Below the pieces are notes generated by a model. It saw nothing but the letters and a program-made list of their open reading frames with translations. It did no database searches and had not been told where the DNA came from. Positions 1 to 9,334 of a stretch of DNA of 64,000 bases are shown in pieces. The position numbers and the translations under genes are program-made. Source of the DNA: Bacteroidales bacterium. Lineage in GTDB: Bacteria > Bacteroidota > Bacteroidia > Bacteroidales > WCHB1-69. Location: NCBI GenBank assembly GCA_017540505.1, contig JAFYAW010000006.1, positions 1-64,000 on the forward strand, read 5' to 3'. Position 1 is the stretch's first letter, and each line of letters begins with the position of its first letter.

Positions 1-3000
1 GCCTCGGAAGCCGTAAGGGTGGTGCTTTCGCCGCTGCAAAGGACTGTATTACCGCTGATACTGATAGTGTAAGAACTACAGTTTGGCTGAGGGTCAACAC
101 TTCCACCACCGTTTACCGTTCCTGTATCACGCAGACAGCGGACAGATCTTCTATCATTCTCATAAATCCACTCAAGATTCAGCACTGGATAGTTATTTCC
201 GGTAGGCATTACACAACTCCACGCATGGCCTCGGTCCACTTGGGTAGAAGACCAAAATTTTACCCCATTGCTGTAAATACCTCCTGTGTTAACAGCCGTA
301 AATCCCGTTTGGTTGTTTGCAGGGCTGTTGGCCAACCAGCAACCATTACCGCTACTACTACTATTGCTGCTCCAACCTGTGGGCGCGGCCAATGCTCTCG
401 CGATGGAACCATCAGTTCCATTGCAGCGGTATTGTTCTTGGCTGTTCACATAGTTAGCAAGCTGCGTCCACTCCGAATCGGAAGGCACATGCCAACCTTG
501 GGGACAAATGCCCCTGCGGTGGCCATTGAAGGTGACAGACACTGCCAAAGTGGAATTTTCCCACCAAGGATGCCAATCGGTCTCACCATAATTAGTGTTG
601 AATGTATCCACCACCGCATTCCAATTATATAGCAGGCCATAGACACTTGTATTCAGGGTGGAATCACCATACAAATAATAAGCCTTCTTGGCAGTATATG
701 GACAGAAAGCGGAATAGGATGTTTCCAAAATTAGAGTACCTGTACTTGGAGATGTTTTGCAACGCATATTCTCCTTGGTCCAGCACTGTGTGCCGATTTG
801 CACGGTATTATAGACGTTGCCTTCGTGGTCGGTTACTGTTGGCGTGCCATTGCAAGGACGCGCATCGTTGGGATTGCGGCCTGTACCGTCCCACGGCTGA
901 GGTTCCCACGCAGTGGTGAAGTTCACCATGCGGCCGTAACTCGTACCCGAACTGTTTATAATATAAGCCTTTACGCTGTATTCTGTGTTAGGGGTAAGGT
1001 TCCCGGCTGTAAAGACAAAATCTAACCCTGTCACTTGAACCGTATCGGTTATGACAGTTCCCACACCATACACAAAACCTCGCTCCGTTACCCCTGCATT
1101 GCCACTATTGGTAATAATTCCGTTGAAGGTGGCTGAGGTTGGGGAGACATTTGTGGGATTATCGGTAATCACAGCAGACATTTGTGCCGGGGTATCGCCG
1201 CCACTTCCCCCGTTTTCATTGCGCAGGCATCGGACAGATAGACCACAATCCTTATAATCTGCACCACTACTCATACCCAAGCTGTTGTTACCTATACTCC
1301 AACGATATGCCTGTGAGGCATCTTCTTCTTTTTCTGTAGAAGTCCAGAAAAGAGCGTTATATCGTTGACCGTCATAATTACCTGCACGTGTCAGGCTGCC
1401 TGCCGGAACAATGCTGAAACCGGTAGTGTTATTTGTATTTTGGTAGTTGCCCACGAGACATTCATAGCCGGAATAGCCCCTATCCCAACCTGTGGTGGAT
1501 GCCAAGGTTTTCGCTATCTGTCCATCAATGCCACCACATCTGTTCTGCTCCTGGCTGTTCACATAGTTAATGAGTTGTGCCCACTCCCCGTCGGAAGGAA
1601 TGTGCCAGCCCGTGGGGCAGGCACCTTGCACACCGACAGAATTAGACGGCACTGAGGATGTGCTATGCATGGCGGCAGACCAGTTGTAGAGCAGGCCTCG
1701 TTCCGCCAAGGTAAACTCAGGATAGTTAATGTCGTTGTAGTCGTAATAATAGGGTACTGCTACAGACATCCCGTTACTGAAAGGTATGGATGTGCCATCG
1801 GCAAAATGCGTGGTGCGCAGGTTGTTCCTCATCCAGCACTGGTTGCCAATCTGTACGGTGCTATAGCCATTGTTGTCAAAATCCACGAGAATTGGTGTAC
1901 CTGGACAAGACTTTTCATCAATAGTACAGCCATGTAACACGGTCAGCTTCAGGGTATCCACCGTCTCACAGCCATTTTCGTCATTATAAGTGTATGTGTA
2001 GGTGCCACTGGTAGTGTAAGTGGAATCATGCCAAATATAAGATTCGCAGGCAATATCTGTTTCTGTATGGTGAGTAACTGGATAGACCGTCAATTTCAAT
2101 GTATCCGTACTGGCACAACCGTACTCGTTGTTGTAGGCGTAAGTATAAGTGCCACTGGTAGTATAAGTTGTATTGTGCCAAGTATAGCTCTCGCAAGCCG
2201 TCTCTGTCTCCATCTTATGAGTGTAATAAATGGTCAGCTTCAAGGTATCTACACTCTCACAGCCATATTCATTTGAGTATGCGTAGGTATAAACACCGCT
2301 TTCATGGTAGTTGACACCATGCCAAGTATAGTTATCGCAAGCGGTATCAATCTCCACATTGTGTGTTCCATGATGAAGAGTCAGGTGCAGAACCTGGAGA
2401 CTGTCACAACCATATTGGTTGGTCAGTCTTAAATAATAGTCTCCTGATTCTGTGTAGGTTGTGCCATTCCATGTATAACTGTCACACGCATCCTTCTGTA
2501 TATGAATGGTATCGGAGTTGAAAACGGTCAGATTCAAGGCCTCTATGTTGTGGGAGCCGTCCGTGTTGGTGTAGCCATAAAGATGGATTCCACTTTGGGT
2601 GTAGGTTTCCCCGTGCCACTCGTAAGCGTTGCAGGCCGTCTTGTTCACAACAGAGGTGTTCCAAAGAGCGAAAGCGGTGTCGGCTGTTATCGAATTAAGA
2701 ATCAGTGTCAGGCTGTCAATCTGCTGTTGCAGTTGTGTTTGCTGAATCTGCCATTGTTGTTGCAATTGTTGCTGTTGTATCTGCCACTGCTGTTGTGTTT
2801 CCTGCCATTGCTGCTGTGCTTGCAGCCACTGTTGTTGCATTTGCTGCATGGTGTTTTTTGCCGAGTCTATCATCAGGGTAAGCGAGCGCAGGTTCACGGC
2901 ATCGTAGCTTTCGGTTGGGTCGGCTACGTCCTTCAGCTGGCGGTTGCCGGCGGAGTTGCCCTGAGCGGTCACATCGGCGAGAGTTTGGGTTTCAGTGAAG

Positions 3001-4427
3001 GAGGTTAGGTAGCTGGCATCGTTGGCGAAGGCACTGACATTGGTGGGAATGGAGTCGCTGGTGAGGTAGCCCGCATCATTGGTAAAGGCGCTCACATTAG
3101 TCGGAATACTTGGAAGAGTTACGCTGTTACCCTCAGAAATTGACAGGCTGTTCCCATCAAGCGAGAGCGTTTGCGGCACGCCCACACCGGGATTTCCCTG
3201 CGGACCTTGGGGACCGGCAGAGCCATTATACACCACGAAACGATGTATGCCTAACGAATCCGTAATTGTCACAACGGTGCTATCCCCAGCAGAGATTGTC
3301 GTCACCAGCGGGGAAATGCCAGCGGCTCCTCTCGGACCGGTAGCACCCGTGGCACCGGTTTCGCCTTGCGCACCCTGCGCACCGGTAGCACCGGTAGCAC
3401 CGGTAGCACCCTGTGGACCTTGTGGACCCTGCGGACCCTGTGGACCGGCAGGGCCATTATACACCACGAAACGATGTATGCCTAACGAATCCGTAATTGT
3501 CACAACGGTGCTATCCCCAGCAGAGATTGTCGTCACCAATGGGGAAATACCAGCGGCTCCCCTCGGACCGGTAGCACCCGTGGCACCGGTTTCACCTTGC
3601 GCACCAGTAGCACCGGTAGCTCCTATAGCACCCTGTGGACCTTGTGGACCCTGTGGACCCTGTGGACCGGCAGGGCCATTATACACTACAAAACGGTGTA
3701 TGCCTAACGAATCCGTAATTGTCACAATAGTGCTATCCCCAGCAGAGATTGTCGTCACCAGCGGGGAAATGCCAGCGGCTCCCCTCGGACCGGTAGCACC
3801 CGTGGCACCGGTTTCACCTTGCGCACCAGTAGCACCGGTAGCTCCTGTAGCACCCTGTGGACCTTGTGGACCCTGTGGACCCTGTGGACCAGTTGCTCCC
3901 TGAGGGCCTTGCGGACCCTGCGTCCCATGACGAAGCACAAAAGTCTGTGGCGCACCGCCGTTTTGGATGATACTGATGACATAACCCGTGTCGGTAGGCA
4001 CCACCGCAAAAGCCGGAACGTTGCCCGCCTCGTTGGCGAACAGGGCGTACGGTACGCTGAGCAGCTGCTGCGTGGAGGAGATGGTGTAGTTGCTTCCCCC
4101 TGTAGGGTCGATTTCCGATTTGAGGAAAAACACCCCCGAACTCCAATTAATATTGCTGAAATTGCCATAAACAACGGTTCCCTCCCCGATGTTCAGCGTG
4201 ACCAGACCGTTGGCGTTGGTGCTCAACATCTGCGTCTCGGAATAGACCACGCTGCCGGTGGAGCTGCCCTGTAGGATGCTCAGCCGCATCCCGACCGGCG
4301 TGTTTGCCATGAGTTGGTTGTTGGCGTTCCGCACGACCGCCTGATAGGTGAATTTTTCCGGAGCTTGGGCCATAATTTGACATACCGCCAAAACCATCAC
4401 CAGCACAAAAGTTGTAAATCTCCTCAT
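1..4427 (-). CDS. Large secreted adhesin-like protein with collagen-like repeats and two FISUMP domains (partial, C-terminus outside window)
   Basis: Open from the ATG at 4427 to the left edge, giving at least 1475 codons; frame checked at several points down to position 2. Residues 1-21 form a signal peptide ending MAQ. After an N-terminal beta domain, Gly-X-Y repeats of GPQ/GAT type run from about 168 to 412. Next come tail-fibre-like [14 protein letters not shown] motifs, a Gln-rich coiled coil (about 522-570), and five repeats of about 48 residues with the pattern ACxxYxWxxxxYxxSG (about 598-827). Two Fibrobacter-succinogenes-major-paralogous (FISUMP) domains follow (about 831-1073 and 1185-1432), each with VQIGxQCW, CPxGWHxPSDxEW and SVRCLR, separated by a beta domain. 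An Ig-like segment begins at the window edge. The protein is probably cell-surface or secreted by T9SS, but the C-terminus that would show a sorting signal is not in view. Role in adhesion is inference from the architecture. Confidence 0.9.
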   Translation of the reverse strand, partial: MRRFTTFVLVMVLAVCQIMAQAPEKFTYQAVVRNANNQLMANTPVGMRLSILQGSSTGSVVYSETQMLSTNANGLVTLNIGEGTVVYGNFSNINWSSGVFFLKSEIDPTGGSNYTISSTQQLLSVPYALFANEAGNVPAFAVVPTDTGYVISIIQNGGAPQTFVLRHGTQGPQGPQGATGPQGPQGPQGPQGATGATGATGAQGETGATGATGPRGAAGISPLVTTISAGDSTIVTITDSLGIHRFVVYNGPAGPQGPQGPQGPQGAIGATGATGAQGETGATGATGPRGAAGISPLVTTISAGDSTVVTITDSLGIHRFVVYNGPAGPQGPQGPQGPQGATGATGATGAQGAQGETGATGATGPRGAAGISPLVTTISAGDSTVVTITDSLGIHRFVVYNGSAGPQGPQGNPGVGVPQTLSLDGNSLSISEGNSVTLPSIPTNVSAFTNDAGYLTSDSIPTNVSAFANDASYLTSFTETQTLADVTAQGNSAGNRQLKDVADPTESYDAVNLRSLTLMIDSAKNTMQQMQQQWLQAQQQWQETQQQWQIQQQQLQQQWQIQQTQLQQQIDSLTLILNSITADTAFALWNTSVVNKTACNAYEWHGETYTQSGIHLYGYTNTDGSHNIEALNLTVFNSDTIHIQKDACDSYTWNGTTYTESGDYYLRLTNQYGCDSLQVLHLTLHHGTHNVEIDTACDNYTWHGVNYHESGVYTYAYSNEYGCESVDTLKLTIYYTHKMETETACESYTWHNTTYTTSGTYTYAYNNEYGCASTDTLKLTVYPVTHHTETDIACESYIWHDSTYTTSGTYTYTYNDENGCETVDTLKLTVLHGCTIDEKSCPGTPILVDFDNNGYSTVQIGNQCWMRNNLRTTHFADGTSIPFSNGMSVAVPYYYDYNDINYPEFTLAERGLLYNWSAAMHSTSSVPSNSVGVQGACPTGWHIPSDGEWAQLINYVNSQEQNRCGGIDGQIAKTLASTTGWDRGYSGYECLVGNYQNTNNTTGFSIVPAGSLTRAGNYDGQRYNALFWTSTEKEEDASQAYRWSIGNNSLGMSSGADYKDCGLSVRCLRNENGGSGGDTPAQMSAVITDNPTNVSPTSATFNGIITNSGNAGVTERGFVYGVGTVITDTVQVTGLDFVFTAGNLTPNTEYSVKAYIINSSGTSYGRMVNFTTAWEPQPWDGTGRNPNDARPCNGTPTVTDHEGNVYNTVQIGTQCWTKENMRCKTSPSTGTLILETSYSAFCPYTAKKAYYLYGDSTLNTSVYGLLYNWNAVVDTFNTNYGETDWHPWWENSTLAVSVTFNGHRRGICPQGWHVPSDSEWTQLANYVNSQEQYRCNGTDGSIARALAAPTGWSSNSSSSGNGCWLANSPANNQTGFTAVNTGGIYSNGVKFWSSTQVDRGHAWSCVMPTGNNYPVLNLEWIYENDRRSVRCLRDTGTVNGGGSVDPQPNCSSYTISISGNTVLCSGESTTLTASE
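3222..3890 (-). repeat. Three tandem collagen-like coding repeats
   Basis: Three near-identical units begin at 3222, 3453 and 3675 on the plus strand (periods 231 and 222 bp, 77 and 74 residues). Each encodes a Gly-X-Y stretch followed by a conserved non-collagen segment containing [20 protein letters not shown] and ending [10 protein letters not shown]. The units differ by only a few substitutions and by the number of GAT triplets, which points to recent duplication or gene conversion and to likely copy-number variation between strains. Confidence 0.9.
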
Positions 4428-4531
4428 TACCGCAGTATTTTCGTTTATTGTAAAAAAATATTATTCTGAAATATTTAAGATATTGATTTTCAGCATATAA
4501 GAGGTAAAAATAGACAGAAATTTCAAAAACA

Positions 4532-4539
4532 CAAAAGTA
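4532..4539 (-). promoter_or_regulatory. Bacteroidota -7 box (TACTTTTG) for the adhesin gene
   Basis: TACTTTTG on the minus strand matches TAnnTTTG and lies about 105 bp upstream of the ATG at 4427. No clear -33 TTG is seen, which would fit an activator-dependent promoter, since a direct-repeat site lies just upstream. Confidence 0.5.
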
Positions 4540-4560
4540 TGGATTTTCCCTCACATCGAA

Positions 4561-4598
4561 TCGTCAATGCGTAAAAATCATTCGTCAATGCGTAAAAA
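4561..4598. promoter_or_regulatory. 21-bp-spaced direct repeat, candidate LytTR-type operator
   Basis: The 17-mer TCGTCAATGCGTAAAAA occurs at 4561-4577 and again at 4582-4598, a period of exactly two helical turns. TTCGTCAATG agrees with most positions of the described LytTR half-site WMMGTTNRYG, and LytTR sites are paired direct repeats with this spacing. The pair lies 22-59 bp upstream of the -7 box at 4532-4539, where an activator would bind. The regulator assignment is inference; the repeat itself is exact. Confidence 0.45.
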
Positions 4599-4626
4599 AA
4601 ATGCGAGTTTTGAAGGAAATTAAAGT

Positions 4627-4755
4627 AGAGTTGAGAGATTAGAGTTTAGAGTTGAGAGGATTCAGTGATGTGGAGTTAAGAAACTAAGATCCAAGACCAA
4701 AGACCAAATCCCAATTTCCAAAAGCCAATAGCTAACGGACAACAGCCAAAAGCAT
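4627..4755. repeat. Degenerate short-repeat tract in the 340-bp gap between adhesin and GH92 genes
   Basis: The part of the gap 4428-4767 not used by the promoter and operator holds a tract of GAGTTGAGAGATTAGAG-type units (4627-4660) followed by CCAAAGACCAAATCCCAA and AAAGCCAATAGCTAACGG-like units (4690-4755). The second half belongs to the same degenerate GCCAATAGC/GCTAAC family seen at 18262, 41079, 54462 and inside polA at 55608. No ORF is apparent here. Confidence 0.6.
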
Positions 4756-4767
4756 AAGTTGAATTTT

Positions 4768-7155
4768 TTACTCCAACGAATATGGTTTCTCGGTGAACCA
4801 CTTTTTGTTCGGTTTGCTGCCCATGGTGAAAACCAGCTCTCCGCCGCCCATGATTTGTTCGTACGTGATGTACGCACTATGTAGCGGCTGGCCGTTGAGG
4901 GTGATGGACTGAATGTAGCAGTTCTGGTCGCTGACGTTGGGGGCCTTGATGGTCAGGGTGTTACCGTTTTGCAGATGAAGGATATTCACGGGCAGATAAG
5001 GGGCGCCGAAGACGTATTGGCCACTGGCGGGACAGACGGGGTAGAAGCCCATCGCGCTGAAGATATACCATGCCGACATCTGGCCGCAGTCGTCGTTACC
5101 GCACAGACCGTCAATATTGTTTTTGTACATCTTGTTCATCACCTCGCGCACGCGCAATTGCGTCTTCCACGGCTGGGAGGTCCACATATATAAATATGGA
5201 ATGTGATGGCTGGGCTCGTTGCCGTGCACGTAGCCGCCCAACATCCCCTCGCGAGTAACATCCTCTGTTTCAGCGAAGAACTTGTCCGGCACATACATCG
5301 TGAAGAGCTTATCCAAACGGTTTACGAAAACCTTGTCGCTGCCCATGATCTTGATGAGCCCGTTGACATCATGCGGCACGTAGAACGAGTAGTTCCAGCT
5401 GTTGCCCTCGATAAAGCCCTCGTTGGAGGTGGAGAGCAGGTCGGCGGGCGTCTTCCACGAACCGTCCTCGTAACGTGCCTGCGCGAAGCCCGTCTCCGGA
5501 TTGTAGACATTCTTGAAGTTCAGCGCGCGCTGGCGGTAGGTCTCTTTCATCTTTTCATAGCCAGAAGAGATTTTTCCTTTATCTATCAAATTATAAATCA
5601 CCCAATCTTCGTATGCGTTTTCCAAAGTGACAGATGTTCCCGTAGGAGACAGGTTGTAAGGCACATATCCAAGTTTTTTGTAAATATCGGTGTGATCATA
5701 ATAATCTAAGTTGGCACTGTTCAGAATATAAGGCATCACGTTGATGAGATTCGTGTTCAATTTCACGTTGTCGCCGTGGGTGTTCGGATGATTGGTGAGG
5801 TAGTTGTCCGCCACCGCCGACACACCGTGGTAGCCAATCATGCACCAGTTCTCGTTTCCGGCATGGCTCCACACGGGAAGAATATGATGCACACTCTGTT
5901 CGGCATGGTCAATCATGGAATAAACCATATCACAGGCGGCTTTCGGATCAATGATGTTCAACAAAGGATGTTCTGCCCGATAGGTGTCCCAAAGGGAGAA
6001 AATCGTGTAGTTTGTATAACCTTCGATATTCTGGTGGATATTATGGTCCACACCGCGATATTTTCCGTCAACATCTTGATAGATAGAGGGATTGATCATC
6101 GTGTGGTAGAGCGAAGTGTAAAACATGGCGAGTTGGTCTTCGGTGCCTTCTGCCTTGAAGATACCTAGTTTATCGTTCCAAGCTTGCTTGGTCTGTTGGT
6201 AGAGATAATCAAAAGCAAGTTTGTCAGGATTGTGCGGACGTTCTTTGATTTCGGTTTCTGCCCACAGGTTTTGTAATGCTCCTTCGGTGCTGACCGCTGA
6301 GAGAGCCACCTGCACCTCCAAGAGGGTTCCGCTATTCTCTTCAAATTCCACCCAGGCCACAACTTTGCGACCCGCCATTTCGGGAAAGTCGTGGTTCACA
6401 TCGAATCGTTTCCAGAAACCGTTGTAATCTTTTTTGCCGAAATCCTGATAGCCATAGCTTTTCACGGGTTTGCTGAAATGGATGGCAAAATATACGTAGT
6501 TTTCTCTGGCCCAACCACTTGTAATACGATATCCCGTTAGAGTATAGGGGTCTTCCATCCGCAGGGATGCCCACAGCACTTTGCCGTCATAGTTATAGAT
6601 GGCATGGTTGAGATCGATAATGAGCTTATGAGTTTCACCTTCTGGATATGTGTAGTTGTGGATGCCGCAATGTGGGGTGGCGGTGAGCTGGACGAGGATA
6701 TCGTCGTCGCTGAGGCGCACCTCGTAGTAGCCGGGCGAGCATTTTTCTGTGGAGTGACTGAAGCGCGAGCGGTAACCGCCGTCAGGATTATCGGCGGTGC
6801 CGGGGTTGAGCTGCACTTCGCCGGTGAAGGGCATCAACAGGATGTCGCCCATGTCGGAGTGGCCCGTGCCGCTGAAATGGGTATGGCTGAAACCTACGAT
6901 GGTGTTGTCACGATGCTGATAACCAGCGCAATAGTCGTAAGCGCGCGGTTGGTAGCGGCCGTTGATATTGTGGGGGATGGTGTCCGTGTCGGGACTCACC
7001 TGCACGCCCCCGAAGGGGTAGCACGCGCCTGGGAAGGTATGTCCCATGCCGTTGGTCCCGATGATGGGGTTCACATATTGGGTGGGATCTTTTTGCGCCA
7101 TCAGGGACAAGGAAAAAAGAATCAAACAAAGAGAAAAAGCGTGTTTGGGTGACAT
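4768..7155 (-). CDS. GH92 family alpha-mannosidase, secreted
   Basis: The 795-residue product has a signal peptide (cleavage near MAQKDP) and the N-terminal beta-sandwich start YVNPIIGTNGMGHTFPGACYPFGGVQ typical in position and content for glycoside hydrolase family 92. GFSHTHFSGTGHSDMG follows at about residues 110-125. Near residues 640-650 is HGNEPSHH, whose Glu corresponds to the family's general acid, and near 685 is GNDDCGQMSAW, carrying the Asp residues of the catalytic base and the Ca2+ site neighbourhood. GH92 enzymes are Ca2+-dependent exo-acting inverting alpha-mannosidases that trim N-glycan or yeast mannan chains; the exact linkage cannot be read here. The gene is the last of a minus-strand operon after gpsA and an acyltransferase gene, 42 bp behind the latter. 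Confidence 0.93.
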   Translation of the reverse strand: MSPKHAFSLCLILFSLSLMAQKDPTQYVNPIIGTNGMGHTFPGACYPFGGVQVSPDTDTIPHNINGRYQPRAYDYCAGYQHRDNTIVGFSHTHFSGTGHSDMGDILLMPFTGEVQLNPGTADNPDGGYRSRFSHSTEKCSPGYYEVRLSDDDILVQLTATPHCGIHNYTYPEGETHKLIIDLNHAIYNYDGKVLWASLRMEDPYTLTGYRITSGWARENYVYFAIHFSKPVKSYGYQDFGKKDYNGFWKRFDVNHDFPEMAGRKVVAWVEFEENSGTLLEVQVALSAVSTEGALQNLWAETEIKERPHNPDKLAFDYLYQQTKQAWNDKLGIFKAEGTEDQLAMFYTSLYHTMINPSIYQDVDGKYRGVDHNIHQNIEGYTNYTIFSLWDTYRAEHPLLNIIDPKAACDMVYSMIDHAEQSVHHILPVWSHAGNENWCMIGYHGVSAVADNYLTNHPNTHGDNVKLNTNLINVMPYILNSANLDYYDHTDIYKKLGYVPYNLSPTGTSVTLENAYEDWVIYNLIDKGKISSGYEKMKETYRQRALNFKNVYNPETGFAQARYEDGSWKTPADLLSTSNEGFIEGNSWNYSFYVPHDVNGLIKIMGSDKVFVNRLDKLFTMYVPDKFFAETEDVTREGMLGGYVHGNEPSHHIPYLYMWTSQPWKTQLRVREVMNKMYKNNIDGLCGNDDCGQMSAWYIFSAMGFYPVCPASGQYVFGAPYLPVNILHLQNGNTLTIKAPNVSDQNCYIQSITLNGQPLHSAYITYEQIMGGGELVFTMGSKPNKKWFTEKPYSLE

Positions 7156-7197
7156 TCTGTTCGAAATTTTGAATAGAGAAAATGTGTTAAAAAGTTT

Positions 7198-8139
7198 TTA
7201 TTTGCTGAAAAAACGGTAAATCCGCATCGGCAGCTGCCACAGGGTGGGGGTGTGGTGAATCATGGGGATAGAGTAGGGCATTCCGCCGAAACCCCGATAG
7301 AGGCGGGCCACATTGGGATTGCTGGAACCGTTGAAATCCAGTATTTTATCGCTTCCGGCATGGCGTCGGATATATTCGTCAAGCAGGAAAAACATGGGTT
7401 TGCCTTCGGAGGCCGCGTCATCGCGTCCCGAAAACCAGAAGTGGATCTTGGTGTAATCGTGAAGGAAGAACGCCCCGGCCACTAACTTCTCGTTCGCGTT
7501 GAGCACGCCTGCCACTAAAAGATTTTGATTATCAATAAGTTTCTGAGTGGCTTTTTGAAGAATAGGATAGTCATCGTTGCCGTAGTGGACGTTTTTTTCC
7601 TTTCCTTTGTTCTGTTTGAAAAGATGAATGACATCCTCTATAATCGATTCATCCTCAAAATATGTTAAAGAATGTTTTTGTGCATCTTTTATGTTGCGGC
7701 GGGTATTTTGGGAAAAATCCGCTTGGAGCTGTTCATAGGGTTTTTGGAGCGAAAGTTGGTGGGAAACAAGCTGTATAGTTTCGTTTTTGAGCAATCCGGC
7801 ATCGTTTGTGGTGTTCAAAAGCAGGTCGATCTGTTTGTATTTGGCTGGAATATTGTTAAAAAACGCTAATGTTGTTTCCGCGTCGGTCGGGGTGGGGGAG
7901 AAGATGCCTAATTGTGGGAGGAAGAAGGGGGTGTAGATGTACGGGATGCCCATCTTGGAGCGTTCGGGCAGTGGCAGCACGGCGGCGTAGTCGTCTAAAA
8001 TCAGCGCGTTCCAGGTGGAGCCCGCCGTGAGAGTGTCTAAAAAGCCATGGGTGGCTAACACCGTAGGCGACTGCGAGCGGAGAATGGCTTCGTCCCATTT
8101 TTCAGGTCGGATATCCGTATGTTTTACAAATCGGATCAT
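7198..8139 (-). CDS. GNAT/FemAB-like acyltransferase (hypothetical)
   Basis: Product of 313 residues if the ATG at 8139 is used; a GTG one codon upstream (8142) is the alternative. The ATG shares one base with the gpsA stop (TGATG), so translational coupling is likely. The C-terminal half has the FemAB/GNAT-like layout: FSQNTRRNIKDAQKHSL, then GAFFLHDYTKIHFWFSGRD and ILDFNGSSNPNVARLYRGFGG. Similar proteins in Bacteroidota are annotated as GNAT family N-acetyltransferases, cytoplasmic and of unknown substrate. No signal peptide or membrane segment is present. The family assignment is from motif shape only, and the function is not known. Confidence 0.75.
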   Translation of the reverse strand: MIRFVKHTDIRPEKWDEAILRSQSPTVLATHGFLDTLTAGSTWNALILDDYAAVLPLPERSKMGIPYIYTPFFLPQLGIFSPTPTDAETTLAFFNNIPAKYKQIDLLLNTTNDAGLLKNETIQLVSHQLSLQKPYEQLQADFSQNTRRNIKDAQKHSLTYFEDESIIEDVIHLFKQNKGKEKNVHYGNDDYPILQKATQKLIDNQNLLVAGVLNANEKLVAGAFFLHDYTKIHFWFSGRDDAASEGKPMFFLLDEYIRRHAGSDKILDFNGSSNPNVARLYRGFGGMPYSIPMIHHTPTLWQLPMRIYRFFSK

Positions 8140-9185
8140 CACACAAAATGTTCGGCAATGCGTTTCATTTCGGATGAAACGTTGTTATTTTCATACAAAA
8201 CGCCGTAAATGGTCTCCACAATCGGGATGTCGGCCAGGTATTTCTTGTTGATTTCGTGCACGCAGCGGCAGGCTGTGTAGCCTTCCGAAACCATGCGGAG
8301 TTCGAGCAGGGAGACGCGCACGGAGAGCCCGTGCCCGATCATGATGCCGAAGAGCCGGTTGCGACTGTAGGTGGAGTAGGCGGTCACCAAAAGGTCGCCC
8401 AGATAGACGGAATCCGAGATGTGACGTTCTTCGTTGGGGTATATTTTAGAGACGAAATATTTCATTTCTTTCACGCAGTTGGCCACGTAGGCCGCAATGA
8501 AGTTGTCGCCGTAACCCAGTCCGCTGTAGATGCCGGCACCGAGGGCATAAATGTTTTTTAACACAATGGAGAGCTCCGCGCCCATCATGTCGTTGGAGAC
8601 GGAGGTGCGGCAATAGCGGTTGGTGAAGAATTTGGCCACGGTCTCCGCCAGCTCGCGGTTCGGGGAGGCGGCGGTGAGGAAAGTGAACTTCTCTTGGGAA
8701 ATCTCTTCTGCGTGCGACGGCCCGCTGATGATGGAAAGGTTGTCGAGCGGCACCTTGAACTGTGTACGCATGTAATCGCTGATGAGCTGCATGGTCTCCG
8801 GGATGATACCCTTGACCGCCAGGATGATCTTCTTACGGCTCAAGTGGCTCTTCTGCAGCGGTTCCAAGGTCTTGTGCAGGTAAGCCGACGGCGTGACGAT
8901 GATGACGTATTCGGCCTTGGCAACCACCGCCTTGATGTCGGTGCTGACCTTCACGTCCTCGGGATTGACGAATACGGAACTCAGATATTTGGGGTTGTGC
9001 CCGTACTTGATGATCTCTTCGGCGGCCTCCTCGTCGCGCACCCACCAGTGGATGTGCTCCAGATTGGAGGATATGATTTTGATAATGGCCGTAGCCCAAC
9101 TCCCACTGCCGATCACCGCCACGCGGTAGCGGAACCGCGTCTTCTTGCTACGGGGGATTATCGGTAAAATGTCTCTTTTCGCCAT
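8139..9185 (-). CDS. gpsA: Glycerol-3-phosphate dehydrogenase [NAD(P)+]
   Basis: 348 residues from the ATG at 9185; a longer reading from 9278 would start upstream of the promoter and adds a non-homologous tail. The Rossmann motif VAVIGSGSWATAI lies at about residues 21-33. It is followed by VKGI (about 125) and ISGPSHAEEI, and by the C-terminal catalytic region with LKNIYALGAGIYSGLGYGDN and the family's conserved Lys. The enzyme reduces dihydroxyacetone phosphate to sn-glycerol-3-phosphate for phospholipid synthesis in the cytoplasm. It is the first gene of the gpsA-acyltransferase-GH92 run. The N-terminal 20 residues are basic and slightly longer than in E. coli. Confidence 0.95.
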   Translation of the reverse strand: MAKRDILPIIPRSKKTRFRYRVAVIGSGSWATAIIKIISSNLEHIHWWVRDEEAAEEIIKYGHNPKYLSSVFVNPEDVKVSTDIKAVVAKAEYVIIVTPSAYLHKTLEPLQKSHLSRKKIILAVKGIIPETMQLISDYMRTQFKVPLDNLSIISGPSHAEEISQEKFTFLTAASPNRELAETVAKFFTNRYCRTSVSNDMMGAELSIVLKNIYALGAGIYSGLGYGDNFIAAYVANCVKEMKYFVSKIYPNEERHISDSVYLGDLLVTAYSTYSRNRLFGIMIGHGLSVRVSLLELRMVSEGYTACRCVHEINKKYLADIPIVETIYGVLYENNNVSSEMKRIAEHFV

Positions 9186-9214
9186 ACGATGGTTTTTAAC
9201 TTTTTTTAAGGCTA

Positions 9215-9245
9215 CAAAAATACAATTAATTTTAAAACAAGCCAA
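9215..9245 (-). promoter_or_regulatory. Promoter of gpsA operon
   Basis: Minus strand: -7 box TATTTTTG (9222-9215) with a TTG at 9245-9243, 20 bp upstream, a good match to the Bacteroidota TTTG-N19/21-TAnnTTTG arrangement. The 5' leader to the ATG at 9185 would be about 25 nt. Confidence 0.7.
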
Positions 9246-9303
9246 AATCTTTTTTCCGTAAGCAACAAATGCAGGCAAGTGATGGGATTAGCACATTATT
9301 TCG

Positions 9304-9311
9304 TATATTTG
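9304..9311 (+). promoter_or_regulatory. -7 box of alkaline phosphatase gene
   Basis: TATATTTG, 24 bp upstream of the ATG at 9335. It diverges from the gpsA promoter. No convincing -33 element was found. Confidence 0.6.
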
Positions 9312-9334
9312 CAGCCTTAAAATCGAGACTTGAA

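Noticed and set aside
3222..3890. Regular repeats that could be mistaken for a CRISPR array
   Set aside because: Units are over 200 bp, in frame and coding Gly-X-Y protein; no short repeats with unique spacers and no cas genes.
3079..3903. Plus-strand 274-codon ORF with Pro-Val-Ala and Cys-Gly-Pro repeats
   Set aside because: It is the antisense shadow of the collagen-like repeats of the minus-strand adhesin; the repeat pattern follows from the Gly-Pro-Gln codons, and no start context or neighbours support it.
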